Of a stretch of DNA of 64,000 nt, positions 1-8,992 are shown in pieces (the first letter of the stretch is position 1; each line of letters opens with the position of its first letter). The stretch comes from Tildeniella torsiva UHER 1998/13D. GTDB taxonomy: Bacteria; Cyanobacteriota; Cyanobacteriia; Phormidesmidales; Phormidesmidaceae. The translations under genes were made by a program, and so were the position numbers. The notes under the pieces were generated by a model. The model saw only the letters and a program-made list of their open reading frames with translations. It did not search any database and was not told the DNA's origin. The DNA lies in NCBI GenBank assembly GCA_019358835.1, contig JAHHIH010000003.1, positions 62,001 through 126,000 on the forward strand. Direction: 5' to 3'.

Positions 1-304
1 CCTGAATCAAGCGCCACAGCACGTACCCCAGCAGCCCCAGGGCCAGCAGCCCCAGGATCACGCTACCCAGGGGTTGTCGGCCCAGGGTAACTAAAACCCC
101 CTCGCTGCCAGACACCTTTTGGCCGTAGCGCAAGTCGTGGATGGCAAACAACCCAATCAAGCCGTAGAGCAGCCCCTTGGCTGCGTGGCCAACGCGAATA
201 AACTGCTGCACCTGGGGGATTTTAATTAAGCCGTAGGCCCGCCGCCGCGCTGCACCCATCACCTGCTGCAGGTAATGACGAATCAGGCGTTTGGGTCGGC
301 GCAT
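1..304 (-). CDS. DUF1206 family membrane protein (N-terminal part, cut by window edge)
   Basis: About 101 residues are visible, reading leftwards from an ATG at 302-304 and running off the window. The N-terminus is basic (MRRPKRLIRHY). It is followed by a segment with GHAAKGLLYGLIGLFAI and then by a second hydrophobic helix rich in Gly and Leu. The pattern of an amphipathic stretch, the motif 'R.GHAAKG..Y...G' and another membrane helix is that of DUF1206, a membrane family of unknown function found in cyanobacteria and actinobacteria. The complete protein normally has about six helices, so most of it lies outside the window. It has the same orientation as the HdeD-like gene that follows, 85 bp away. 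The family call rests on remembered motifs only. Confidence 0.7.
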   Translation of the reverse strand, partial: MRRPKRLIRHYLQQVMGAARRRAYGLIKIPQVQQFIRVGHAAKGLLYGLIGLFAIHDLRYGQKVSGSEGVLVTLGRQPLGSVILGLLALGLLGYVLWRLIQ

Positions 305-389
305 GGCGGTGGTCAGGTTCTATCCAACGACGAGAATGACGTTGGCCGGGCTGAGGCTGGAGATCTCAATTAGACAACAAAGCCAGCTC

Positions 390-968
390 CTAGACATCGC
401 CCAAAGGAGCGTCATTGCCCACAGTTTTGCGGGCGGCCAGCGCGGCAGCCAGCAGGCTGACGCCACTGAGCAGCAGGCTAATACCCACATACAGGCCGAT
501 CAGCCACAGGGCGCTGACGGGCCAGCGGTTGAGCACCATAATGCCCAGAATCAGGGTAACCACACCGTTGAGGGCCACCAGCCACGACATGCTGCGGCCC
601 GCCTTTTGGGTAAAGGCCATCACAATGGTAAAAACGCCCTCAACAATGAACAAAACGCCAAAGGCAAAGGTAAGGGCCAGCAGCGCCGCCCCCAGGTTAA
701 ACAGAATATAAAGGCCCGCCACAGCGTAGAAAATACCGACGATCAGGTTGAGCCAAAACCCTCTGACCGGATGCGATCGAAAGGACTGAATCACCATGAC
801 GATGCCGCTGATCAGGGAAATCCATCCCATCATGGCGGTGAAAAAGGCGGAGGCCACCATGGGCGAAATGATTGCCAAGGTGCCCAGCACAATCAGCGCA
901 ATGCTGAGAAAAATCACCCAATTAGTTGACTTTTTAATCTCTTCGCTAGACAAAAAATCCGTTGTCAT
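390..968 (-). CDS. HdeD/DUF308 family membrane protein
   Basis: This 192-residue protein has a short polar N-terminus and then about six closely spaced hydrophobic segments (roughly residues 17-35, 40-60, 72-90, 95-115, 125-145 and 150-175). This is the three-times-two-helix layout of DUF308/HdeD. HdeD of enteric bacteria is linked to acid resistance. The cyanobacterial members have no proven role, though they are often stress-induced. The ATG at 966-968 is preceded by a GAGGAAA ribosome-binding site about seven bases upstream, which supports this start. The C-terminus ends in a short polar tail (APLGDV). No partner is evident; the neighbours are an unknown DUF1206 gene and a metallo-deacylase. 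Confidence 0.8.
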   Translation of the reverse strand: MTTDFLSSEEIKKSTNWVIFLSIALIVLGTLAIISPMVASAFFTAMMGWISLISGIVMVIQSFRSHPVRGFWLNLIVGIFYAVAGLYILFNLGAALLALTFAFGVLFIVEGVFTIVMAFTQKAGRSMSWLVALNGVVTLILGIMVLNRWPVSALWLIGLYVGISLLLSGVSLLAAALAARKTVGNDAPLGDV

Positions 969-1179
969 GATCGTTTCCTCTTCTTTCGTTATTAAGGGGG
1001 CGGCGAAATTTGCAGCGGTGAACTGAAACGACTAAAAAAATTGTATGTCGCCGAGAAAGTTAGTGAAATTAATAGATGTAAACCTTGCCCATCAATGGAC
1101 TTGGGGCGATCGCTCACCCCCCTTAATCCCACAGTATTGCCTTCCCTAAAAAGCAAGATGGATCTAAAAAACCAGCTCT

Positions 1180-2250
1180 CTAAACTGCCGCTTCATCGCG
1201 ACTGTAGAGAATCTGCATTACCCGCGAGCCCGGCTCGCAGAGGGCGTCGCGGGCTACCACAGCGACTTCGCCCGCCACGCTAGCCCGGTACTCGGCCACC
1301 ACATCCCCAAAGGCATTGCGCTGAATCGCGACGGGTTGATCAGGGATGACGCGATCGCGCAAATCCACCAGCAGCTCTAAAAAACCGCCTGTGGTGGCGC
1401 GAATCGTTTCCAGCGCGTCGCCGTAGACCGTGCCCACCTCGGCAGCGGTGCGTCCCAGGGGGCCATCGACTAAACCGTAGTGCTTGAGAACGTTGAGGCT
1501 GCCCTCCACCGCCAGCGCAATTTTGCTGGCGTCAAACCGTCTGGGGCCACCAATTTCCACCGTCAGGGCCGGAATGCCCGCCGCGACCAGGGCCGTTTCG
1601 AGGGTGCCCACTAGCCCCGGATCGTTTTGAATTTGCTCCACCGGAAACAGCTCGGCCATTTGCCGCACCGTGGGCTGGCGCAGATCGGCAAACAGAAACA
1701 GGGTAAAGTCGCTGCCGGTGGTCACCGTGTGGTAGTCGATCACCAGGTCTACGTTGGTGATCAGCAGGCGATTCCACAGCAGCCCGGCGTGGCGCGTGGC
1801 GGCATTGACGCCGGTTTCATCGCCGGGCCAGACCCGGTTCATGTCAACCTGGGAGCCGCCGCCCTGGGCCGTCAGCCAGTGCGATCGCGTGTACTCCACC
1901 GCCGGGCGCGACACCCCTAGCACCGCCACCACGCTGCCCGCCATCGCCGTGGGGTCGAGCTGGGCCATCACCCGCTGGGCCGCATCGATGCCACTCACCT
2001 CATCGCCGTGAATGCCCGCCACCAGCCCGACGCAGGGGCCGGGGCGATCGCCCTTGGCCACCACCACCGGCACATACCAGTGCTGGCCCGTTGCCATCTG
2101 CACCCCTTCAAAGAAAAACCGATGGCTGTGCCCCGCCGCTAGGTCGCCCACCCCCAGGTGGCTGATCACCGGCACCCCCTGGAGGATATCGCCGGTATAG
2201 ATGGTCTTAGCGAGGTCAGAGACGGAACTTGGATTGATGAGAGTCGTCAT
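1180..2250 (-). CDS. Succinylglutamate desuccinylase/aspartoacylase family zinc deacylase
   Basis: This 356-residue M14-like metallo-deacylase belongs to the AstE/AspA superfamily. The zinc-binding signature GIHGDE places ligands at H81 and E84. The substrate-carboxylate region DMNRVWPG carries R139, and IDYHT gives the third ligand, H174. E232 in VEIGG is the expected general acid/base. The C-terminal part (about 260-350) is beta-rich, as in this family. Such enzymes hydrolyse N-acyl amino acids or related amides. The exact substrate cannot be read from the sequence, and the protein is closer to the uncharacterised 'M14 family metallopeptidase' set than to true AstE. The Na+/H+ antiporter gene 50 bp upstream on the same strand could be co-transcribed. 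Confidence 0.8.
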   Translation of the reverse strand: MTTLINPSSVSDLAKTIYTGDILQGVPVISHLGVGDLAAGHSHRFFFEGVQMATGQHWYVPVVVAKGDRPGPCVGLVAGIHGDEVSGIDAAQRVMAQLDPTAMAGSVVAVLGVSRPAVEYTRSHWLTAQGGGSQVDMNRVWPGDETGVNAATRHAGLLWNRLLITNVDLVIDYHTVTTGSDFTLFLFADLRQPTVRQMAELFPVEQIQNDPGLVGTLETALVAAGIPALTVEIGGPRRFDASKIALAVEGSLNVLKHYGLVDGPLGRTAAEVGTVYGDALETIRATTGGFLELLVDLRDRVIPDQPVAIQRNAFGDVVAEYRASVAGEVAVVARDALCEPGSRVMQILYSRDEAAV

Positions 2251-2300
2251 AGTGGCTTAGCGGAATTTAGGGACACCAGCGGTAGCGCAGCTGCCCTGGC

Positions 2301-3716
2301 CTAAAGCGCCTCAGCGGTGGGGCCGGGGGCGGTGGGCAGCTTGTCAATTTTGAAGCCCGTAATGCCGTAAAGCAAAGACAGAATGGGGCTGGCGATGTTA
2401 AAAATCGCGAAGGGAAAATACAAGAATGTAGAAACCCCCAGCGTCACCGCCATAAACGCACCGCAAGAATTCCACGGTATCAGGGCTGAGGTCACAGTAC
2501 CCGCATCGGCGGCTAGACGCGACAGGTTTTGGGGCTGCAACCCCCGCTTTTGAAACTCGATGCGAAACATGCGGGCGGGCAGCACCAGGGCAATGTATTG
2601 GTCACCCGCAAAAATATTTAGACCGATCGCCGTAGCTACCGCCGTCGCAAACAGCTTGCCCTGGGTACGCGCCCGCAGCAGCACCGGGTTAATCAGCTTG
2701 GTCAGCATGCCAAACTCTTCCATAGTGGTGCCAAAGGTCACGGCCCCAATAATAATCCACAGGGTGTAGAGCATGCTGTCCATGCCGCCGCGCGAGATCA
2801 GGCGATCGACATCGGCAATGCCCGAATTTTCGCTAAAGCCGTTGGCCATGGCCAGCCAAATCCCCTTGAGAAACAACAGCGGCGCTGCCGCCCCCGGCTC
2901 ATTCACAAAGCGCATCACTGCGTCAGGTTGCAGCACCACCGCCGTCAGCCCTCCCACCAGTGCCGCCACCATAATCGCCAACGAAGCGGGCACCTTGCGG
3001 TAGGAGAGAAACCCCAGCAGGAACATGGGGAACAACGTCAGGGGCGTAATCCAAAATAGCTGATCGAGCTGGGTCAGATCGGTAACGGTTTCTACCCCGG
3101 CGGTGACCTCGGTTTGGCTGCCGATGATGGCAAACACAACCAGGGCAATCAGGAAGGCTGGCCCCGAGGTCCAGAGCTGGGCGCGAATGTGGGTATAGAT
3201 GTCGGTGCCCACGAGCTGGGCGCTCAGCACCGTGGTTTCGGAGAGCGGCGAGGTCTTGTCGCCAAAGTAAGCCCCCGAGATCACCGCCCCCGCCGTCACC
3301 GCCAGGGAGACCCCCAGCACAGTGGCAATGCCCACCAGCCCCACCCCAATCGTGCCAGCGGTCGTCCAGGAGCTGCCGATCGCCACCGAGACAATGGCGC
3401 AGATCAGCGCCGAGGCCACGTAAAACCAGCCCGGCTGCAAGATCTGAATGCCGTAGTACACCAGAGTAGGAATGGTGCCCGCCATATTCCAGGTGCCGAT
3501 CAGCGCCCCCACCGCCAGCAAGATAAAAATGGCGCTGGTCACCGAGGCCACGGCGCGGCCCCCGGCAGCGCTGATCTCAGACCAGGGGTTGCCGTTTTTG
3601 AGGGCGACAATAGCCGCCACTATGGCGCTGAGAATGAGCGCCACCTGCACCGGGCCATCGATGGCCGCCAGCCCAAAGAGAGTAACCGCCCCGCCAATTA
3701 GGCCAATCAACACCAC
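2301..3716 (-). CDS. NhaC-family Na+/H+ antiporter, 5' end probably frameshifted
   Basis: The readable frame gives 471 residues with about 11-12 membrane segments and NhaC-family motifs such as GAYFGDKTSPLSETT and the later 'IPWNSCGAF'. It would exchange sodium for protons at the cytoplasmic membrane. The only start in this frame is GTG at 3714-3716, inside what should be the first helix. Upstream, the same frame still encodes a typical NhaC leader (PSFLDAIVPLVV) before meeting a TGA. An ATG at 3782-3784 with an AGGAG site lies one frame off. Adding one C to the C6 run at 3744-3749 (minus-strand sense) would join the two into a 494-residue protein starting MAQPSDG. So the gene either carries a one-base deletion or there is a sequence error. 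The membrane core is otherwise intact. Confidence 0.8.
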   Translation of the reverse strand: MVLIGLIGGAVTLFGLAAIDGPVQVALILSAIVAAIVALKNGNPWSEISAAGGRAVASVTSAIFILLAVGALIGTWNMAGTIPTLVYYGIQILQPGWFYVASALICAIVSVAIGSSWTTAGTIGVGLVGIATVLGVSLAVTAGAVISGAYFGDKTSPLSETTVLSAQLVGTDIYTHIRAQLWTSGPAFLIALVVFAIIGSQTEVTAGVETVTDLTQLDQLFWITPLTLFPMFLLGFLSYRKVPASLAIMVAALVGGLTAVVLQPDAVMRFVNEPGAAAPLLFLKGIWLAMANGFSENSGIADVDRLISRGGMDSMLYTLWIIIGAVTFGTTMEEFGMLTKLINPVLLRARTQGKLFATAVATAIGLNIFAGDQYIALVLPARMFRIEFQKRGLQPQNLSRLAADAGTVTSALIPWNSCGAFMAVTLGVSTFLYFPFAIFNIASPILSLLYGITGFKIDKLPTAPGPTAEAL

Positions 3717-3798
3717 CAGGGGAACGATGGCATCTAAGAAAGAGGGGGGCGCGGAACGCGCGAACCGTCAGAGGGCTGGGCCATAGAGCATCTCCTAT

Positions 3799-4602
3799 TT
3801 ACACGAGAGGGGTATGGGTCTTGAGGTTAAAGCGGTAGCCGTGGGGCAAAATGTGCAGCTTGACGCCGCACAGGGCAATGGGTTCATCCTTCAGCAACCC
3901 GTCTAGGTTGTTGTGGGTGGCGGTGGTTTCATCGACCACGGTGATGGTGCCGGCCCCTACGACCGAAAACTCATCGCCCGTGACGATGATGGCCGTGTTT
4001 TCGTCAATGCCCAGGCCGATGACGGCGGGCTGTAGCACTAGGGCGGCCAGCAGCCGACCCAGACGGCCCCGCTGGGCAAAGTGCTGGTCAACCACAATCC
4101 CCGGCAAGAAGCCCATGCCTGGGCCCATTTCCACCGCATCGACGCTGGGGTTCGACACCGAAGCACCGCCCACAATCATTTCGTCGGGCATCATTGCGGC
4201 ACCAGCGCTGGTGCCGGCGATCACGGCCCCTTCCCGATGGCGCTGGTGAATCGCGTCGTCGAGGGGGGTGCCTTTGATAAAATCCACAATGCGAGACTGG
4301 TCGCCGCCGGTAAAGAAGATGCCGGTGGCCCCTTTAACTTTTTCTAAATTGTCTTCGCGTTCAGAATCTTCTCGGCGATCGGTGTGCACCACATCGACCC
4401 GCTTGGCCCCCAGCCGCTCAAACACGCGAATGTACTCATCGCCCACTTCGCCGGGCAGGCTGGTCGCGGCGGTCATTACAGCAATCTCGGCATCGACCCC
4501 GCCAGCGGCACGAATAAACTCCCGCAGCACAACGCAGTCGCCTTCTTTATCTTCTGCGCCGCCAATGATGACCAGCGCGCCCAGTTGTTGATCGGTACCC
4601 AT
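3799..4602 (-). CDS. cphB: Cyanophycinase (peptidase S51)
   Basis: At 267 residues this has the normal length of cyanophycinase. The enzyme cuts the storage polymer cyanophycin (multi-L-arginyl-poly-aspartate) into beta-Asp-Arg dipeptides in the cytoplasm. The nucleophile motif GTSAGA puts the serine at position 132, the same number as in the characterised Synechocystis enzyme. FFTGGDQSR (about 96-104) is the second family signature. Cyanophycin synthetase (cphA) often sits next to cphB but is not present in this window. The ATG at 4600-4602 follows a run with AAGGAAAA, an acceptable ribosome-binding site. It points to nitrogen storage, as does the glutaminase nearby. Confidence 0.93.
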   Translation of the reverse strand: MGTDQQLGALVIIGGAEDKEGDCVVLREFIRAAGGVDAEIAVMTAATSLPGEVGDEYIRVFERLGAKRVDVVHTDRREDSEREDNLEKVKGATGIFFTGGDQSRIVDFIKGTPLDDAIHQRHREGAVIAGTSAGAAMMPDEMIVGGASVSNPSVDAVEMGPGMGFLPGIVVDQHFAQRGRLGRLLAALVLQPAVIGLGIDENTAIIVTGDEFSVVGAGTITVVDETTATHNNLDGLLKDEPIALCGVKLHILPHGYRFNLKTHTPLV

Positions 4603-4764
4603 GGTGATTTTTCCTTAAGGTGTCTGTTGTTACAGAATTCCAGCATCTCAGATCAGCGAGCGGGTCGTGCTATATCCACCGACTGAGTCCTGAAAGCAAA
4701 TGCTGACATGGGTAACCTCGACACTGGCTCAAAGTGGCTAAGCATCACACCTAAGCTAGATAAG

Positions 4765-6402
4765 TTACTGGTCTGGAGTAGGCAGGCTGGGCACCTCGCC
4801 GGGCACATAGCCAGGCAGCCGCCGGGAGGGCACAATCACCAACAGCGCCAGCACCGCCATGGTGAAGAAAGAGAGCTTCAAGGCCCGCAGCCGAGCGGCG
4901 GCGTTGATCTCTACCGCTGCGGCCACCTGTTCCGGGGTGGCGGTGGTGGTCGCCAGGGTGGTTTCGAGGCGATCGTTGCGGACAAAGGTGACATTGTCCA
5001 GGTTGACCTGCTGAATCAGCTCTGGGGGAAGGTTGGGGTTATCGACCACGCCCCGCTGAATGTTGAGGCTGAGAATGCCCACCACCAGCGCTCCGGCCAG
5101 GGCCGTACCCACCCCCGCCGCCAGGTTGTTGACGGTGCCGCGCAGGGCTCCCACATCCGCCGCCAGCTCCTTCGGTGACGCGGTGACCAGCACGTTAAAC
5201 AGCAGCGTCACCAGCGAGCCCTGGCCCAGACCCACCAAAATCAGACCCAGGATGACTGGCAGGGTGCCCCACTGGTTGTTCATCACGATCGCCAGCACCA
5301 CCATGCCCACCGACGCCAGCATGAAAGCGTTGCGGGCAATCTGGCGCGGGGAGAGGCGATCGAAGAGGCGCACGATGGAGATGGCGGCGGCAAACACCGC
5401 CAGCTGGTAGGGAATCATCGCCACCGAGGTGTCAAAGCTGCTGCGACCCTGCACCATTTGAATGTAGAGCGGCACCAAAAAAGTCAGGGCGTTGCCCAGA
5501 ATGACAATGGACATCATCGAGTACACCGCCGCCTGCTCCTGGGGAGAGTCGATCACCTCCAAAGCTAGCAGGGGGGTAAGCTGGGCCGCCTGCCGCCGCT
5601 GAGCCCAGGCAATAAACAGCTGCACCCCGACCACACCCAGCACCACCATAATCGGAGCCGGTGACACGCCCAAGGGCGCAAAGGGGGCCGCCGCTCGGGC
5701 GGGCAGCAAGCCCCAGCTGTTTAAGTTGTTGACGCCGACGCTGATCAAAATGATGGACAGGGCCGCCAGCACGACCCCCACCCAGTCAATTTTGACGCCG
5801 GGAATTTTGGGCACGGGCTTGAGGCGCAGGCTGAGCAGCAGCACCACCGCCGTAAACGGAATGATGATGCCAAAGGCCCAGCGCCAGCCGATCCAAGTGC
5901 CGAGGGCACCGGCTAAAAAGAAGGCGGTGACGGTGGTAATCGCCTGCACCGCGCCGAGAATGCCCAGAGCCGCAGACTGCTGCTTGCCTCAGTAGTTGTT
6001 GGCAATCAGCACCACCAGGGTGGGCACGATCGCCGCCGCCGCCAGCCCCGCAATCAGCTGGGCCACAATCATAATCTCGGCGCTGGAGCTAAAGGTCATC
6101 AGCACCATGGCCAGCAGCAGCAGGCCAGTGGCCACCCGAAACACATTTAGGGAACCAAACTTTTGGCCCAGCTTGCCCCCCAGCATGACAAAACCCGCCA
6201 CCGCTAGGGAATAGGCCACGATCGCCGTGCCGACCGTAGTAGGGGACGTGTCAAATTCGTTGACAATGTTGCCGATAGACACGGGCAGGGCGTTGATGTT
6301 GAGGGACATCTGCACCTGACCCATGCCGATCACGACCATCGGCAGCCAGGAGTCTTTGGCCTCTATATCGGTGTTGGTTGAGGGAATTGAGTTGGTGGTC
6401 AT
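4765..6402 (-). pseudogene. DHA2-type MFS transporter interrupted by an in-frame TGA
   Basis: Two long same-frame pieces make one major-facilitator protein of about 545 codons. The first starts at ATG 6400-6402 (MTTNSIPS) and ends at a TGA at 5989-5991 after 'LIANNY'. The second resumes immediately with GKQQSAALGILGAVQA, exactly where family members read on. No base is missing, so this is a single nonsense codon, most simply CGA to TGA. Motif A appears as GGKLGQKFG, and there are about 14 predicted helices, typical of the EmrB/QacA drug-exporter group. A downstream GTG or ATG could allow a C-terminal fragment to be made, but it would lack the first four helices. The gene is probably inactive unless the stop is a sequencing error. 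Confidence 0.8.
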
Positions 6403-6546
6403 CGGAGGGTCTCCGGAGGGGTGAGGGGTAGGGGGTGGGGAGTGGACTTGTTGGGGCAGACCGACGTGTCTGCCCCAAATCTTGCGGTACGAAGAATTTC
6501 GGCGCAGACAGGTAGGGTGGACGCTGCCAACCACAGGAAAACGTTT

Positions 6547-7605
6547 TTAACCAATCACCTCACGGCTTGGACGGGAGGCAAACAAATTCAGGCCCAGTTG
6601 TTCCGACAAAAACTGCGTCACCAGCTGCCCCTTAATGCTGTTACCCGCCTCATCTAGCGGCGGGGCAAAGGTGGCAAGGCCGCCCTTACCGGGGGAAACG
6701 GTGACTAAGCCGCCGCTGACGCCGCTTTTGCCAGGTAGCCCGGTTTCGTAGAGCCAATCGCCAGAGTTTTCGTACAGCCCGGCGGTGACCATCACCGCCA
6801 GCACATGCTGGCAGTGGATCGGGTCAATGATGGCGTCGTGGGTGATGGGGTTGACACCACCGTTAGCCAGCGTTGCGGCCATCACCGCCAGATCCCGTGC
6901 GGTGACATTGAGGGAGCACTGTTTGGTGTAGACATCGGTAGCCTCAACCGGGTCGAAGAAGATGCGATCGTAGGCTTGCAGCAGCTTGGCAATGCCGATG
7001 TTGCGCTGGTTGGTGGCCGCTTCCGATTCGTACACCGCCTGGTTGAGGGTAAGGTCTCGCCCCGCAAACCGCGACAGCTGCCCCTGAATGAACTGCCACT
7101 TGGCCTCGGCGGTGTCGCCGGGGGCCAGGCTGGTGGTGGCGATCGCCCCAGCATTCACCATCGGGTTATTGGTGCCTTCGTCGATGCGCTCTAGGGCGAT
7201 CACCGAGTTGAAGGGCAGGCCGGTACTGTTGACCCCCAGCTTTGCCTGGGCCACATCTTCGCCAATCGCCTGGCAGATCAGCGCAAACACAAAGGGCTTC
7301 GACACGCTCTGAATCGAAAATTCGTAGGAGGTGTCGCCTGCGCCGTGGATCGCGCCGTTGGTGCCCACCACGCAGACCCCAAGCTCGCGCGGCACCGCCG
7401 CCAGAGCAGGGATGTAGTCGGCTACAGCGCCCTCGTCTATGGATTTGAAGCGATCGTAGGCGTCATTGACTAGGGCCTTGACCAGATTGGGCGAGGGCAG
7501 ATGCCCGGCTGCGATCGCCGCCGCCTGAGTCTTCCCGTCGATGGGGCTAGGGGTGCCCAGGGCAGACGCCTGTCTTCGTTGAGATAACCATTTACGCAGG
7601 GGCAT
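6547..7605 (-). CDS. glsA: Glutaminase (serine-type, glutaminase A family)
   Basis: This 352-residue enzyme hydrolyses L-glutamine to glutamate and ammonia. It has the beta-lactamase-like fold with the catalytic S-x-x-K at S100-K103 (SIQSVSKPF). The substrate-pocket motif NPMVNAGAI and the C-terminal 'GLPGKSGVSGG' are both characteristic. The usual family length is about 305-330. The extra 35 or so N-terminal residues are basic and low in structure and may reflect an upstream start choice; no strong ribosome-binding site decides it. It lies with cyanophycinase in a nitrogen-storage and nitrogen-release neighbourhood. Confidence 0.92.
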   Translation of the reverse strand: MPLRKWLSQRRQASALGTPSPIDGKTQAAAIAAGHLPSPNLVKALVNDAYDRFKSIDEGAVADYIPALAAVPRELGVCVVGTNGAIHGAGDTSYEFSIQSVSKPFVFALICQAIGEDVAQAKLGVNSTGLPFNSVIALERIDEGTNNPMVNAGAIATTSLAPGDTAEAKWQFIQGQLSRFAGRDLTLNQAVYESEAATNQRNIGIAKLLQAYDRIFFDPVEATDVYTKQCSLNVTARDLAVMAATLANGGVNPITHDAIIDPIHCQHVLAVMVTAGLYENSGDWLYETGLPGKSGVSGGLVTVSPGKGGLATFAPPLDEAGNSIKGQLVTQFLSEQLGLNLFASRPSREVIG

Positions 7606-7671
7606 CGCTGGTATTGAGTAGTTTTGCTTTAGCGAGCTGAAACTCGTATCAAAACGGCCTGCTAGTAGCGC

Positions 7672-7862
7672 AGCGTCAGGGCAATGTGGTGATGGTCGGG
7701 CAGGGCACCATCCTCTAAAAGCATCACCTCGCCGCCCTTGGCCAGTACCGCTTCGATGATTTCGTCGACAGCGTCATCCATCACCTTGGTGCCGCCGGGT
7801 TCAGCCACCACTTGCAGCCCGCCGTTGTCGTCCACAACGGCGGGGACATGGTAGCCCTTTTC
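7672..7862 (-). pseudogene. 3' remnant of a gene abutting the IS element (baeRF-like C-terminus?)
   Basis: Minus-strand reading from the IS edge to a TAG at 7672-7674 gives about 63 codons with normal coding character (GYHVPAVVDDNGG ... VLAKGGEVMLLEDGALPD ... IALTLRY) but no start. The ending 'A...GGEV....DGALP......LRY' resembles the C-terminus of bacterial eRF1-like (baeRF) proteins, which is a tentative match. The N-terminal part is not found on the other side of the insertion sequence, where the sequence is A/T-rich and non-coding. The rest of the gene has therefore been deleted and not just separated. It cannot be functional. Confidence 0.5.
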
Positions 7863-8920
7863 GGCGTTGTTGCATAAATAGGGTGTTACGGACGGGGTGA
7901 TGGCCTAAGGTTTAAGTACCACCCAAAACCTGATGCCGATGCAGCACCGAGTCCGTAACTGGTCTGAGTATAATGCTGGTCTGAAGCAGCGCGGCAGCCT
8001 CAGCGTGTGGTTGAGCAAGGATGTGATTGACCAATGGTTGGCCAGCCCACCGACAAGACAACGAGGGGCCTCTTAGACCTACAGTGATACCGCCATTGCG
8101 ACGGTGGCGACCCTCAAGAGCCTGTTTCACTTGGCCGGACGTCAGGCGCAGGGCTTTGTCGAATCGCTCTTTCAGCTGCTGAACATTACCTTGCCGGTGC
8201 CCGACCACAGCACGATATCGCGCCGATTGGCCGCGCTATCGGTGACGATGCCGGTTCAGCCGTTCAGCCATGCGCGTCATATTGTGGTGGATTCGACAGG
8301 CATCAAAGTCTACGGAGAGGGAGAATGGAAAGCCCGGCAGCATGGGGTAAGCAAACGGCGCACCTGGAGAAAGCTCCATCTCGGTGTCGATGAGGCCACG
8401 GGTGAGATCGTGGTAGCTGAGGTGACCACCAACGACTTCCACGACAGCGAGGTCTTGCCCAGTTTGCTGGAGGGCATTGCCGGTGAGATCGCCCAAGTCT
8501 CGGGAGATGGAGCCTACGACACCTTTGCATGCCATGAGGCCATTGCCCAACGCGCCGCTGTAGCAACAATTCCCCCTCGCCACGACGCCCAACCTTGTCG
8601 CCCCCAGGAGACAGTTCCGACCCACCCCAGAGACCAAATCTTGCAGCGCATTGACCAGATTGGCCGCTCGGCTTGGAAGCACGAGAGCGGCTATCATCGC
8701 CGGTCGCTGGCTGAAACCACGATGTTTCGCCTCAAGGTCACCTTTGGCGGACGAGTCCGCTCGCGGAGCTTTGACAATCAGGCCGTTGAGCTCTTCTTGC
8801 AATGTGCGGCGCTCAACCGCATGATTCAACTGGCCAAGCCCGAGAGCTATCCGGTTGAGGCTTAGTTCACGGTTCCTGCCACAGAACCCCCGACGCTTGA
8901 ACTATTCATGCAACAAAGCC
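7863..8920 (+). mobile_element. IS5-family, IS903-like insertion sequence
   Basis: The element of about 1,058 bp is bounded by imperfect 18-bp terminal inverted repeats. The left end at 7863-7880 reads GGCGTTGTTGCATAAATA and the right end at 8903-8920, read inward, GGCTTTGTTGCATGAATA. This matches the remembered IS903-group end GGCTTTGTTGAATAAATC. It carries one transposase gene on the plus strand. IS903 elements make a 9-bp target duplication, but the 9 bases on each side (7854-7862 and 8921-8929) differ. The insertion has therefore lost one flank through deletion or recombination. Confidence 0.85.
7933..8865 (+). pseudogene. IS903-like DDE transposase with an in-frame TAG
   Basis: One reading frame of 310 sense/stop positions runs from ATG 7933 to the stop ending at 8865. 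It is broken only by TAG at 8074-8076 (codon 48), where relatives have Gln (CAG). N-terminal sequence typical of IS5 transposases (HRVRNWSEYNAGLKQRGSL) is followed, after the stop, by the catalytic domain. This has the first Asp in HIVVDSTGIKVYG, the second in VSGDGAYDT, and the Glu region in RRSLAETTMFRLK. A GTG at 8104 could restart translation and give 253 residues holding all three catalytic positions, but without the N-terminal DNA-binding part. The element is probably immobile by itself. Confidence 0.8.
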
Positions 8921-8992
8921 CCCTACAGCTGGCATTAGACAAGCTAGGTTCTGTGATTAATTCAAAACTCAAAACTCAAAATTAAGCACTTT

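Noticed and set aside
291..929. Long plus-strand frame opposite the HdeD-like gene
   Set aside because: Gln/His-rich translation is the usual shadow of a membrane-protein gene on the other strand.
5989..5991. Selenocysteine or programmed readthrough at the MFS TGA
   Set aside because: MFS exporters have no selenocysteine, and no SECIS-like hairpin or readthrough context was recognised; a simple nonsense change is more likely.
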